From an uncultured Niabella sp. (lineage in GTDB: Bacteria; Bacteroidota; Bacteroidia; Chitinophagales; Chitinophagaceae): a DNA stretch of 64,000 nt. Below are positions 1-8,717 of the stretch, piece after piece; position 1 is the stretch's first letter; each line of letters begins with the position of its first letter. The notes beneath the pieces were generated by a model. It worked only from the letters and a program-made list of their open reading frames with translations, was not told the origin of the DNA and made no database searches. Where the stretch lies: the NCBI GenBank assembly GCA_934486785.1, contig CAKSQK010000001.1, forward strand, positions 186,001-250,000. The letters run 5' to 3'. The translations under genes were made by a program, and so were the position numbers.

Positions 1-249
1 GTTAACGGCTACGTTAGGATCTACTTCATCATAAATAGGCACATGGGTTTTAAGCGGCAGGCCAAACATAGAGTGAATGGTAACGCCTCCCGCATTGATG
101 GCTGCAATGCCAGTGGGCGCCACTACCACAAATTTTTTTTTGGTACGCTTTATAAAATCGCCCAAAAAGGTTGTTTTACCAGTGCCTGCTTTACCGGTAA
201 GAAATACATTTCGATGCGTATGCTCTATTAAATTAAACAGTGACTGCAA
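1..249 (-). CDS. PIF1-like helicase, N-terminal part (runs off the window)
   Basis: The reverse strand from 249 down to base 1 is open and reads through a Walker A motif (FLTGKAGTGKTTFL), followed by VVVAPTGIAAINAGG and then TIHSMFGLP. That order is the start of the motor domain of PIF1/RecD-like superfamily 1 helicases, which in Bacteroidota are often long cytoplasmic proteins with C-terminal helicase/HRDC-type regions. Only about 83 codons are present because the gene continues past the left edge. An in-frame stop lies just upstream and no ATG follows it, so I place the start at the TTG at 249; this start is uncertain. The family assignment is firm; the exact substrate (forks, G-quadruplexes or RNA-DNA hybrids) cannot be told from this fragment. 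Confidence 0.8.
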   Translation of the reverse strand, partial: MQSLFNLIEHTHRNVFLTGKAGTGKTTFLGDFIKRTKKKFVVVAPTGIAAINAGGVTIHSMFGLPLKTHVPIYDEVDPNVAVN

Positions 250-313
250 GGATCAGAATTTTCAAATGTTTTAAAGTTTTAGGTTATGGCACTTACGGCT
301 TTTGATATTAGTC

Positions 314-1138
314 TTAAAGATATACATGTCTGCTTTGTACAGGTTCTCCAAAAAAAAGTGTGGCATTGTTATCAAAATCCTCGGTTGCATCGGTTGTATA
401 AAACTGAAGCCGGCTGTTTTTGCTGCATAGCATGTCAATTTCAGGATGGCGCTGCAGGTAACCGGCCAGGCTGCCGGCCACAATGCTCCCCTGCGAAAGC
501 AGCTTTACATCTACAGGCAGGTATTCCGTAATTTGTTTTTGCATAAGCGGGTAGTGCGTGCAGGCCAGTAAAACCACGTCAATGTTTTTACCTTTTTGAA
601 AAAGACTATGCAAATTTTTTTTAATAAAATATGCTGACCCGGGCGTGTTAATCTCGTTATTTTCTATTAGCGGTACCCACATGGGGCAGGCTTCCTGGTA
701 CACTTTTACATCAGGAAAAAATTTTGCAATTTCTATGGGATAAGATTGCGATGCGACGGTGCCGGAAGTGGCCAGTATCCCTATTGATTTGGATTGTGAG
801 TAGCTGCCAATACTTTCGGTAGTGGGCCTTATTACCCCCAAAACCCTTTTATCCGGCGCTATTACAGGAAGATCATTTTGCTGTATGGTACGCAGCGCTT
901 TTGCTGACGCCGTATTACATGCAAGAATTACAAGTGAACAGCCCTGGCTTAAAAACCATTTTACGCATTGCAGGGTATACTCATAAACTGTGGCAAAAGA
1001 CCTTGTGCCGTAGGGCGCCCGGGCATTATCTCCCAGGTATAGGTAGTCATACTGCGGCAACCTGTTTACAAGTTCGCGTAAAACAGTAAGGCCGCCAAAG
1101 CCTGAATCGAAAACACCTATGGGAGCTGGTTGTGCCAT
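314..1138 (-). CDS. murI: Glutamate racemase
   Basis: This 274-residue enzyme interconverts L- and D-glutamate, supplying D-Glu for the peptidoglycan stem peptide in the cytoplasm. It shows the family signature DSGFGG at residues 11-16, the first catalytic cysteine in ACNTASA (Cys74) and the second in LACTHYPL (Cys193), so both acid/base residues of the cofactor-independent mechanism are kept. Length is normal for MurI. It lies downstream of the uppS-bamA-ompH-ompH genes on the same strand, a common order in Bacteroidota, but a hairpin terminator at 1202-1222 and its own promoter box at 1162-1169 suggest it can be transcribed separately. The start is the ATG at 1138. Confidence 0.97.
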   Translation of the reverse strand: MAQPAPIGVFDSGFGGLTVLRELVNRLPQYDYLYLGDNARAPYGTRSFATVYEYTLQCVKWFLSQGCSLVILACNTASAKALRTIQQNDLPVIAPDKRVLGVIRPTTESIGSYSQSKSIGILATSGTVASQSYPIEIAKFFPDVKVYQEACPMWVPLIENNEINTPGSAYFIKKNLHSLFQKGKNIDVVLLACTHYPLMQKQITEYLPVDVKLLSQGSIVAGSLAGYLQRHPEIDMLCSKNSRLQFYTTDATEDFDNNATLFFGEPVQSRHVYL

Positions 1139-1161
1139 AACAAATTAAAAAGGGCGCTTTT

Positions 1162-1169
1162 CAAAAATA
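1162..1169 (-). promoter_or_regulatory. Promoter -7 box of murI
   Basis: On the minus strand the sequence TATTTTTG matches the Bacteroidota -7 consensus TAnnTTTG and ends about 23 nt before the murI ATG. It sits just downstream of the ompH terminator, which fits an independent murI promoter. Confidence 0.5.
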
Positions 1170-1201
1170 AAATTTATTGCCGAACGGGCAATAATTAAAA
1201 A

Positions 1202-1222
1202 TGCCTGCAAATGATGCAGGCA
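1202..1222 (-). terminator. Intrinsic terminator after the ompH genes
   Basis: A perfect 8-bp stem (TGCCTGCA / TGCAGGCA) encloses a 5-nt loop. Read on the minus strand it is followed at once by a run of five T. It lies 27 bp past the stop of the second OmpH-like gene and so should end the bamA-ompH-ompH transcript before murI. Confidence 0.75.
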
Positions 1223-1248
1223 CTATTCTAATATTTTTTTATAATTAT

Positions 1249-1776
1249 TTACTGGCGGGCGCCGGCTGCGGGCGTTGGTAATTTAATACCAAGTTTTGCG
1301 GCTACTGCGGGCGTTAAATCATCGCCGGGAGGGCTAACGATTAAAACATCCGGTGCTAAAACATATGCCACACCTTTTTCTTTTGCCACATCCTGAATGG
1401 CTTTTCTTACTTTTTCATACAAAGGCTGTAAAAGCTGTGCAGACTTCATGTTATTAAGCTGGGTAGCAGTTTGCTGCCATTGAGAAAGTGTTGCAGCAAT
1501 GGTTTGCTGGTCTTTTGTAGCAGCATCTACCAGGGATTTTGTTTTTGAGTTTTTGATAATGCTGTCAGTACGGTTGTACTCAGCCATCAGGCGGTCATAC
1601 TCGCCGCCAATGCTGTCCTGCTGGTATTGCTGAAGTTTAGTTTGCACGTCTTTGATCTCAGGCAGCAATGATACCAGGCCTTCACCATCTACGTATCCGA
1701 TTTTTTGAGCATTAGCGGTTAAGCCGGTAGCCAGAACTACCGCAAAAGCAGCTATGATAATTCTTACACTTTTCAT
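1249..1776 (-). CDS. Skp/OmpH-family periplasmic chaperone (distal copy)
   Basis: This 175-residue protein has an N-terminal signal peptide ending in TANAQ (about residue 24), followed by KIGYVDGEGL, the typical start of the mature OmpH/Skp domain. The middle is a long charged helix (roughly residues 40-130), as expected for the coiled-coil tentacles of the trimeric chaperone. Skp-like proteins hold unfolded outer-membrane proteins in the periplasm and deliver them to BamA. It is the second of two tandem paralogues, 56 bp after the first and downstream of bamA, so the three are probably co-transcribed. The C-terminus is rich in Pro and Ala and differs from that of its neighbour, so the copies may have different clients; that is inference. 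Confidence 0.9.
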   Translation of the reverse strand: MKSVRIIIAAFAVVLATGLTANAQKIGYVDGEGLVSLLPEIKDVQTKLQQYQQDSIGGEYDRLMAEYNRTDSIIKNSKTKSLVDAATKDQQTIAATLSQWQQTATQLNNMKSAQLLQPLYEKVRKAIQDVAKEKGVAYVLAPDVLIVSPPGDDLTPAVAAKLGIKLPTPAAGARQ

Positions 1777-1832
1777 TTAATTTTTTTTAAAGTTATAGTC
1801 AATTTATGATGCTATTAGTCCGTAGGTGGTTG

Positions 1833-2345
1833 CTATTTTAATCTTAATTCTTTTAAAACGTCATCGCTTTTATCCAACCTGGGGTCGGCAAAGATAATAG
1901 ATTTTCCCTCACTTTTGTCAAAAACAAGGTCGTAGCCGTTGGCTGTAACCAGCCTGTTTACTGCAGCCGCCACCTTATCTTGTAAAGGTTTCATTAGCTC
2001 TACTCTTTTTTTAAACAAATCGCCTTCAAACCCAAAACGTTTTTTCTGCAGATCGCGCAGTTCTTTTTCTCTTTCAAAAAGCTCGTCTTCTTTCTTTTTC
2101 TTCAGGTTTTCACTCATCATAGCTTCCTGCTCATCATATTCTTCATATAATTTATTAAGGGCGGTCTGCTTCGTGTCAATTTCTTTTTGCCATTCGGCTG
2201 CGGCATCATCTATAGATTTTTGTACCGTTTTGTACTCTGGCATTTTTTCAAAAATATATCGGGTGTCTACAACAGCATATCGCTGCGCAAAGCCTGCAGT
2301 GGCAGATAGCAATATAACGCAGGCAACAATAAGTAGTCTCTTCAT
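1833..2345 (-). CDS. Skp/OmpH-family periplasmic chaperone (bamA-proximal copy)
   Basis: This 170-residue protein begins with a clear signal peptide (MKRLLIVACVILLSATAGFAQ), and the mature part starts RYAVVDTRYIFEKMPEY, the OmpH family signature. Residues about 45-115 are a strongly charged helix rich in Lys and Glu that should form the coiled-coil arms of Skp. The family binds nascent outer-membrane beta-barrel proteins in the periplasm. It lies 49 bp downstream of bamA, to which it would hand its clients, and 56 bp upstream of a second copy. Such tandem ompH genes after bamA are usual in Bacteroidota. No residue loss or truncation is visible. Confidence 0.93.
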   Translation of the reverse strand: MKRLLIVACVILLSATAGFAQRYAVVDTRYIFEKMPEYKTVQKSIDDAAAEWQKEIDTKQTALNKLYEEYDEQEAMMSENLKKKKEDELFEREKELRDLQKKRFGFEGDLFKKRVELMKPLQDKVAAAVNRLVTANGYDLVFDKSEGKSIIFADPRLDKSDDVLKELRLK

Positions 2346-2394
2346 ATTACGTGATGTTTATTTTCTTAGATGCAAAAACTACGCAAAAGGTTTT

Positions 2395-5127
2395 CTATTC
2401 TGGTTCAAAACCTAACATAAATGTAAACTTGCCGGCGCCTTTAATACCGCCGCCGGGTGTAAGCCTGTCAAGGCCGATACCGTAGTCAAAGCCAAGCAAC
2501 CCAAACATAGGCAGGTAAAACCTCATGCCCAAACCCACGCTACGGCGCAGTTTGAAGGGGTTATAGTCTTTATAATTATACCAGCCGTTGGCTGCTTCAA
2601 AAAAGCCAAGGCCATAAATTGTGCTTCCGGGGTTGGTAACAATAGGGTACCTCAGCTCTGTTATGTACTTGTTAAAAATAATAAACCTGTTGTTGGTATT
2701 GGTAGTTTCCGGATTGATAGAAGGATCTGACGTAGTATAAATAGGATATCCGCGGTGGGCCACAATATCAAAGCCTGTAAGCGCATACATATTGTTCATA
2801 CCTGCATCCCCCAACTGAAACCTTTCAAAAGGAGAGTAATCCATACCACTGTTGTAGCGACCCATAAAGCCATACCTTGCTGCCAGCTTTAATACAAACT
2901 GCCTGTTTTTATCAGTACCTCGTGGCTGGCCAAGCGGCACATACCATTGTGCCCCAAACCTCCATTTATGGTATTCTACCTGCTTAAACTGGTCTAACGG
3001 AACGCCGCCACCTTTTAACACTGAGTATGGAGGTGTAAACTGAACGCTCGCCATCAGGTCGCTACCGCTGCGCGGGAAAATGGGGTCGAACACTGATGAA
3101 CGCTGCAGGCCTATTTTAAAACTCAGGTTGTTAGAAGTCATTGAATCGAGCGGCAAACCGTACCGCAAGCCCATGTTGGCCACTTTGTAGCGGGTAAACG
3201 CCACGGTATAACCAATTGAGAAATAATCATCCGGCCATCTTAACTGCTTGCCAAGCCCTACGCTGAAGCCATTTACCAACAGGTACCTTGACCTGTCAAT
3301 ATCCATTCTGCCTCCTGAAGTATAATAATTAGTAAAATCATAATCATGATACTTAGAGTTATTATAGGCCAGGGTTAAAGAATTTCTTCTTTTACCACCC
3401 AGCCAGGGCTCGGTAAATGAAAAGTTGTACGAGCGGTAAAACTTACCGTTTGACTGTGCCCTGATGCTTAGCTTTTGGCCATCGCCCACAGGCAATGGAT
3501 CCCAGGCTGATTTTTTCCAGATATTTTTAATAGAAAAATTATTAAAAGTAACACCCAAAGTACCGGTAAGGCCTATACCGCCACCCCAGCCGGCAGAAAG
3601 CTCCAATTGGTCAGAAGATTTTTCTTTCAGGCTCCAGTTAATATCTACGGTTCCGTCATTTTGGTTAGGCACCGGGCGTGGGTTGATAGATTCCTGTTCA
3701 AAATAGTTGAGGTTATTCAACTCACGTACAGAACGCATCAGGTCTGAACGGCTGAACAAAGCGCCAGGTACTGTACGTAGTTCGCGGCGAATTACGTGAT
3801 CTTTAGTTCTGTCGTTACCCATGATCGTCACGTTTTTTATACGTGCAATGGGGCCTTCCACAATCCTTATCTCGTGATCAATGGTATCGTTATAAATAGC
3901 GGTTTCCACAGGTATGGCCTGAAAGAAAAGGTAACCTTCATCCTGGTAAAGTGTGGTAAGGTCGTTGCCTTCCTGGCTGGGCTCAATACCAAGTTTTTTG
4001 TTTAAAACGCTGGCATCGTACACATCTCCTTTATTAATGCCGAGTACACGGTTCAAAATAGTATCAGAGTATTTTGAATTGCCCTTCCAGGTAATGTCTC
4101 CAAAATAATAACGGCGGCCTTCGTTCACTTTCAGGTCTACAAACATTTTACCATCCTGAATGATCTGCGTATCGGCCAGTATCTGCGCGTCGCGGTAGCC
4201 TTTCGAGTTAAAATATTTCAGCAACTTGTCTTTGTCTTCGTCGTATTTTTTTTGATTGAACTTGGCAGAGGCAAAAATATTGGGCCTGAAATAAGGGTTC
4301 AGCACTTCCAGGGTTTTTGTTCCGTGTAAAAAGCCCCATTCGCTCATGTATTCATTAAAAGAATATTCATTTTTTTCGCCGTAAGGGCTTTGATAATCAT
4401 TTGCATAAAGGGTAAGCTTTGGCTTTTGCTTTGTACCCTTCATTTGCCTTCTCAGCCTTGAGTCGCTGATGTTTTCATTTCCAAAAAAGTTAACCTCGTC
4501 AATTTTTACCTTTTGCCCTTTATCAACTTTAATGGTTAATGTGTTAGAGTTTTTATACACCGGGTCGGGTGTTTCCACCAGGTTTACAGAAATATTATGA
4601 AAACCTTTTTCAGCAAAATAATTGGTTACCGTTTCATTAATATTACGCCTTGTGTTTTCAGAAATAATGGTACCCTTTTGCAGACCTATTTTGGTGGTCA
4701 GTTCGTCAGACTCTGTTTTTTTAACGCCTTCAAATTTAAAATCTCCCAGCCTTGGCCTTTCTGTTACGGCAATTTCAACGCTTACCCTGTCATCCACAAT
4801 ACCCGTGAGGTACACTTTTACATCGGCAAAAAGCCGTTGCCTCCAAAGGTTATTAATAGCGCGGGAAAAAATATCGCTGCCGGGATGTACAAATTTTTGT
4901 CCTTTTTGCAGACCGGAAACCGATAAAACAATGGTTGAATCCAAAAAAGCAGCGCCAACCACCCGTATGTCGGCAATTACGTATTCCCTGGGGTACCTGG
5001 CGTTTTGCCATTCCAGTAGCTTGGGGTCTACAGAAGTTGTTGGTATTGTGTCAGTTTGAGCAAAAACAGTATGTACCGCCGTTACAAAAACGAGTAAAGC
5101 AAAAAACCTGAACAAAATGGATCGCAT
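2395..5127 (-). CDS. bamA: Outer-membrane protein assembly factor BamA
   Basis: This 910-residue protein starts with a signal peptide (cleavage near VFAQ, residue 24). A series of POTRA domains follows over roughly residues 45-485, with recognisable elements such as YVIADIRVVG and FKFEGVKKTESDELTTKIG. The C-terminal part (about 510-910) is a 16-strand Omp85 barrel ending in FMLGFEPE. BamA is the essential insertase that folds beta-barrel proteins into the outer membrane. It is about 100 residues longer than the E. coli protein, with extra length between and inside POTRA repeats, as is common in Bacteroidota. The following two genes encode Skp-like chaperones, forming a functional unit. The 181-bp space to uppS upstream may hold a promoter, but I see no clean consensus. 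Confidence 0.97.
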   Translation of the reverse strand: MRSILFRFFALLVFVTAVHTVFAQTDTIPTTSVDPKLLEWQNARYPREYVIADIRVVGAAFLDSTIVLSVSGLQKGQKFVHPGSDIFSRAINNLWRQRLFADVKVYLTGIVDDRVSVEIAVTERPRLGDFKFEGVKKTESDELTTKIGLQKGTIISENTRRNINETVTNYFAEKGFHNISVNLVETPDPVYKNSNTLTIKVDKGQKVKIDEVNFFGNENISDSRLRRQMKGTKQKPKLTLYANDYQSPYGEKNEYSFNEYMSEWGFLHGTKTLEVLNPYFRPNIFASAKFNQKKYDEDKDKLLKYFNSKGYRDAQILADTQIIQDGKMFVDLKVNEGRRYYFGDITWKGNSKYSDTILNRVLGINKGDVYDASVLNKKLGIEPSQEGNDLTTLYQDEGYLFFQAIPVETAIYNDTIDHEIRIVEGPIARIKNVTIMGNDRTKDHVIRRELRTVPGALFSRSDLMRSVRELNNLNYFEQESINPRPVPNQNDGTVDINWSLKEKSSDQLELSAGWGGGIGLTGTLGVTFNNFSIKNIWKKSAWDPLPVGDGQKLSIRAQSNGKFYRSYNFSFTEPWLGGKRRNSLTLAYNNSKYHDYDFTNYYTSGGRMDIDRSRYLLVNGFSVGLGKQLRWPDDYFSIGYTVAFTRYKVANMGLRYGLPLDSMTSNNLSFKIGLQRSSVFDPIFPRSGSDLMASVQFTPPYSVLKGGGVPLDQFKQVEYHKWRFGAQWYVPLGQPRGTDKNRQFVLKLAARYGFMGRYNSGMDYSPFERFQLGDAGMNNMYALTGFDIVAHRGYPIYTTSDPSINPETTNTNNRFIIFNKYITELRYPIVTNPGSTIYGLGFFEAANGWYNYKDYNPFKLRRSVGLGMRFYLPMFGLLGFDYGIGLDRLTPGGGIKGAGKFTFMLGFEPE

Positions 5128-5308
5128 ATAAGGTTAAATATCGGTAATCAATTTTTGTTTTTGCAAAGCGGGAAGTAGTTTCTTATTGTAACGAATAGGC
5201 TTTCATGCCCGTTGCGGCGGCAAATTAACGGTAAAATTTGGAAACTGTATGTTAAAATGAAGCAGTATTTTGAACCGAAAACTTTTAAAAACGTTGATCA
5301 TTACCTTT

Positions 5309-6052
5309 TTATTGAAGCTGCTCTGAGGTTTTTCCAAACCTTCTTTCCCGGTTTTGGTAATCTAAAATTGCTGCGTACAGATTTTCTTTTCTAAAGTCGG
5401 GCCACCTCACGTCAGTAAAATACAACTCGGCATAAGCCAGTTCATATAATAAAAAATTACTGATGCGATATTCACCGCTGGTTCTTATCATTAGTTCAGG
5501 ATCAGGGAAATTTGCCGTGGACAGATGTTGTTTCAGCAAGTCATCCGTCACCTCTTCCGGCTGAATACTGCCGGTTTTTACCTGCTGCGCAATTTTTTTC
5601 ACCGCATTCGTAATATCCCAGCGGCCACTGTAACTAAGAGCCATAATTAAATTAAGGCCGGTGTTGTTTTTCGTAAGGTCCAGTGCCTCACTCAACTCCT
5701 GCTGTGCCATAGGTGGTAGCATATTTTTATCACCAATAATATGTAGTCGTATGTTGTTTTTATTCAAACCCTCAGCTTCTTTCCTAATGGTTGAAACCAG
5801 CAGCTCCATCAGGCCCGATACTTCCTCTTCCGGACGATCCCAGTTTTCGGTACTAAAAGCATAAAGAGTAAGGTATTGAACGCCTAATTCCGCACAGCCC
5901 TCTACCACCGCACGTACACTTTCCACGCCATGGTAATGCCCATACAGCCGGTCTTCTCCTTTTTCTCTTGCCCAGCGCCCGTTGCCATCCATAATTACCG
6001 CTATATGAAGCGGCAGGCGGCTCCTGTCTATCTGCTCTTGTAAATCAGGCAT
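5309..6052 (-). CDS. uppS: Undecaprenyl diphosphate synthase (cis-prenyltransferase)
   Basis: This 247-residue cytoplasmic enzyme condenses isopentenyl diphosphate onto farnesyl diphosphate to make C55 undecaprenyl diphosphate, the lipid carrier for peptidoglycan and other glycans. The catalytic loop IAVIMDGNGRWA (Asp22, Asn24, Arg26) is intact. So are TLYAFSTENW and the C-terminal motif LMIRTSGEYRISNFLLYELAYAEL, split here only by normal variation (RTSGE, RISNF). Length is standard. It is the first gene of the uppS-bamA-ompH-ompH block. The downstream 181 bp gap before bamA is larger than the other spacings, so partial transcriptional separation is possible. Confidence 0.97.
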   Translation of the reverse strand: MPDLQEQIDRSRLPLHIAVIMDGNGRWAREKGEDRLYGHYHGVESVRAVVEGCAELGVQYLTLYAFSTENWDRPEEEVSGLMELLVSTIRKEAEGLNKNNIRLHIIGDKNMLPPMAQQELSEALDLTKNNTGLNLIMALSYSGRWDITNAVKKIAQQVKTGSIQPEEVTDDLLKQHLSTANFPDPELMIRTSGEYRISNFLLYELAYAELYFTDVRWPDFRKENLYAAILDYQNRERRFGKTSEQLQ

Positions 6053-6090
6053 TTGAATTCAAAAATTTGCTATGGCGCAAAAGTAATTAT

Positions 6091-6129
6091 AAAAAAAACT
6101 GCCGGGCAAAAAATTATCTGCCCGGCAGT
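6091..6129 (-). terminator. Strong intrinsic terminator after kbl
   Basis: An 11-bp perfect stem (ACTGCCGGGCA / TGCCCGGCAGT) with a 10-nt loop occupies 6098-6129. On the minus strand it is followed by at least seven T. It lies 16 bp beyond the kbl stop and separates it from uppS. Confidence 0.85.
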
Positions 6130-6144
6130 AAAACATTGCACTGA

Positions 6145-7332
6145 TTACTTCAATACCTGTAGTTCTTTACCAATTTTTGTAAACGCTCTGATGGCACTAT
6201 CAAGATGGTGCTGCTCATGCGCAGCGCTGAGCTGTACTCGTATGCGTGCCTGGCCTTTTGGTACCACCGGAAAGAAAAAGCCGGTCACATAAATTCCTTC
6301 TTCGAGCAGCTTGGCTGCAAAACTGGCTGCCAGCACTGCATCGTACAGCATAATGGGAACAATGGGGTGATCGCCGGGTTTGATGTCGAAACCGGCAGCG
6401 GTCATTTTTTCGCGGAAATATTTTGTGTTGAACTCCAGCTTATCGCGCAGGTGTGTGGAAGATGAAAGCATATCCAGCACGGCTATGGAGCCGCCCACAA
6501 TGGAAGGCGCCAGCGTATTGCTGAACAGGTAGGGCCGTGATTTTTGGCGCAGCATATCAATAATTTCTTTACGGCCAGAAGTAAACCCGCCCGAGGCGCC
6601 GCCCAGCGCTTTGCCCAGTGTACCTGTAATGATGTCTATTTTCCCCATCACGCCGCGGTACTCATGCGTGCCGCGCCCGGTTTTGCCTAAAAAGCCTGAA
6701 GAATGACATTCATCAATCATTATCACAGCATCATGCTTTTCGGCCAGTTCCACAATTTTATCCAACTGTGCAATGGTCCCATCCATACTGAAAGATCCAT
6801 CCGTAACAATGATGCGGCTGCGGCAATCTTTGGCTTCAATGAGTTTGGCTTCCAGGTCACTCATATTATTGTGCTCGTAGCGAAAGCGCTGAGCCTTACA
6901 AAGCCGCACACCATCAATAATACTGGCATGATTAAGTGCGTCAGAAATAATGGCGTCTTCATTATTAAACAATGGCTCAAACACACCGCCGTTGGCATCA
7001 AAAGCGGCGGCATATAAAATAGTGTCTTCCGTACCCAGAAATTCTGATAACTTTTTTTCAAGTTCTTTGTGAATATCCTGCGTGCCGCAAATAAAGCGTA
7101 CGCTGCTCATACCATAGCCCCGCTCATCAATGGTTTGATGCGCAGCCTTGATCACATCAGGGTGAGAAGAAAGCCCCAGGTAATTATTGGCACAAAAATT
7201 TAAAACCGTTTTACCGTTCACGATAATTTCGGCGCCTTGCGGGCTTTCAATAATTCTTTCATTTTTGTATAAGCCTGATCGTTTAAATTCTTCAATTTCT
7301 GTGGCAATGCGTTGTGTAAACCTGTCGTTCAT
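6145..7332 (-). CDS. kbl: Glycine C-acetyltransferase (2-amino-3-ketobutyrate CoA ligase)
   Basis: This is a pyridoxal-phosphate enzyme of the alpha-oxoamine synthase family. It resembles E. coli Kbl across its length: INFCANNYLGL-like start, SVRFICGTQDIHKELE, DAIISDALNHASIIDGVRLC, DECHSSGF and the PLP-lysine region TGTLGKALGGASGG, then YVTGFFFPVVPKGQARIRVQ. It splits 2-amino-3-ketobutyrate with CoA into glycine and acetyl-CoA, the second step of threonine catabolism. No threonine dehydrogenase gene lies next to it in this window. I place the start at the ATG at 7332 (MNDRFTQRI, 395 residues), because upstream codons read a low-complexity Asn/Lys stretch with no family match. A strong terminator follows the gene. 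Confidence 0.93.
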   Translation of the reverse strand: MNDRFTQRIATEIEEFKRSGLYKNERIIESPQGAEIIVNGKTVLNFCANNYLGLSSHPDVIKAAHQTIDERGYGMSSVRFICGTQDIHKELEKKLSEFLGTEDTILYAAAFDANGGVFEPLFNNEDAIISDALNHASIIDGVRLCKAQRFRYEHNNMSDLEAKLIEAKDCRSRIIVTDGSFSMDGTIAQLDKIVELAEKHDAVIMIDECHSSGFLGKTGRGTHEYRGVMGKIDIITGTLGKALGGASGGFTSGRKEIIDMLRQKSRPYLFSNTLAPSIVGGSIAVLDMLSSSTHLRDKLEFNTKYFREKMTAAGFDIKPGDHPIVPIMLYDAVLAASFAAKLLEEGIYVTGFFFPVVPKGQARIRVQLSAAHEQHHLDSAIRAFTKIGKELQVLK

Positions 7333-7473
7333 ATTATTTTTTTTATTGCAGTTATCAAAGGCCAAATATCACACTAATCCGCCACCGGAAAAAATAATAG
7401 GAAACCGTTTGCACAGGCAGTTACAGACTAAAACGGGTACACTTTTTGAAAAAATTATCTAAAAATTAAAAAT

Positions 7474-7668
7474 ATGCACAACGATCCATCACAAAAACCG
7501 AAGGAAAATGACCAGGCATTAAATGCTGATATTGCAAAAGAAGAAAACAAGGCTGAGGCCGGCTGGGAAGAGGTGAAAGATAAAACCAGCGGTGTAAACA
7601 GGGAGCTTGAAAAAAAATTGGAAGAAGGTACTGTTGATCCCGAAGACCTGAGCACGCAGGGCGGCTAA
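7474..7668 (+). CDS. Small hydrophilic protein of unknown function
   Basis: This 64-residue reading frame encodes a very hydrophilic, Glu/Lys-rich protein with no signal peptide or membrane segment. About half its residues are charged, which suggests a soluble, perhaps intrinsically disordered, protein. It starts 142 bp from the divergent kbl gene and ends 20 bp before the convergent ketosynthase-like gene, so it fits its space exactly. An A-rich stretch precedes the ATG. Composition is like that of small stress or CsbD-type proteins, but I see no diagnostic motif and assign no function. It is probably a real gene, since the frame is clean and both neighbours run on the other strand. Confidence 0.6.
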   Translation: MHNDPSQKPKENDQALNADIAKEENKAEAGWEEVKDKTSGVNRELEKKLEEGTVDPEDLSTQGG

Positions 7669-7688
7669 AGATTTTCTAAACATGCAGG

Positions 7689-8714
7689 TCACCTGCCCAG
7701 GGCAATAAAGCTATGCTGCCTGCCGTGGTAATTATTATATAGTACAACGTGCTGAAGCTTGTTGATACGCACATTATTTTTGTAAAAATGCGGCGGCAAT
7801 GATTGCTGTTGCAAAGCGTAGCATGCCAGCCATACCGCAAATGATGAGGCTGTAGGATATTCTCCCGATAAATGTTTATAACGCACTACAGGCCATTGAT
7901 CAACCAGGATTTCACAGGCTTGATAAAAAGGCTGTAACCGTGTATCGCCATTTTCTCCTGAAATAAAAAGAGTAGCAGATGCATCAAAGCCGTGCTCTTT
8001 TAAAAAACTTTCAAAACGTTGTTTTACCGATGCTACTGTTGGTGTATGCACTGTTTCAACGGCCATCATTTTTGCAACAGCATTTTTCTGCTGGTTGCTC
8101 ACTAAAAACATAGCAGCACCTTCCCCGGCAATAGTGGCTGGCTGGTGTGCGTTGTATAAATTTTCGCTATGCAGGTTTTTATTGTACCAACCATCCAGCA
8201 GATCTATATTATAATTGTACGTAGAAATTTCATCTACACCACCAACTAGGTATTGCGTCTGCGGGTTTTCTGCCATCAACATTTTTGCATCTATCAAAGC
8301 ATTTTCAAAAGCCAGGCCTTTGTGCACATGTGTGGCATTATAATTATGATTTTTGGTTACAAGGCTCAGCTGGCCGGCAATGGCATTAGGCGTACTTTGT
8401 ACAAAATTACCAGGGGTTAAAAGTCCTTCATCAAAATCAATAATCTGGTTTAGAAATTTAATGCAATCTTCCATGCCCCCATTAGCCGTACCAATGATGA
8501 TACCGTCTACCTCATTTTTTGTAATCACCGGCAACCCCGCGCCCAGCCCCATTCTTACTGCTTTGCTCATACGGCGCAGCATGCCTGGCGGCACTCCTTC
8601 AAGTACCGGTTCCAGGGCCACAAGCTTCCCGTCTTTGGAAGACTCTATTCTTTCCAGGTCCACATCGCCACTTGTATGCTGTGGCGAAATACATATATGC
8701 TGATGAATGAACAT
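7689..8714 (-). CDS. Ketosynthase-like protein without catalytic cysteine (chain-length-factor type)
   Basis: This 341-residue protein has the thiolase/ketosynthase fold signatures of the N-terminal half (GIIIGTANGGMEDCIKFL; TPNAIAGQLSLV), but the active-site stretch reads THVHKGLAFEN at about residues 128-138, where real condensing enzymes have TACSSS. The AHGTGT-type histidine motif is also absent, and the last motif is KHLSGEYPTA in place of K..TGH. It is therefore very probably a non-catalytic partner comparable to the chain-length factors of type II polyketide, aryl-polyene and flexirubin systems. Its start codon lies 3 bp past the stop of the true ketosynthase, implying translational coupling and a heterodimer. 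Product chain and pathway are not evident. Confidence 0.75.
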   Translation of the reverse strand: MFIHQHICISPQHTSGDVDLERIESSKDGKLVALEPVLEGVPPGMLRRMSKAVRMGLGAGLPVITKNEVDGIIIGTANGGMEDCIKFLNQIIDFDEGLLTPGNFVQSTPNAIAGQLSLVTKNHNYNATHVHKGLAFENALIDAKMLMAENPQTQYLVGGVDEISTYNYNIDLLDGWYNKNLHSENLYNAHQPATIAGEGAAMFLVSNQQKNAVAKMMAVETVHTPTVASVKQRFESFLKEHGFDASATLFISGENGDTRLQPFYQACEILVDQWPVVRYKHLSGEYPTASSFAVWLACYALQQQSLPPHFYKNNVRINKLQHVVLYNNYHGRQHSFIALGR

Positions 8715-8717
8715 GAG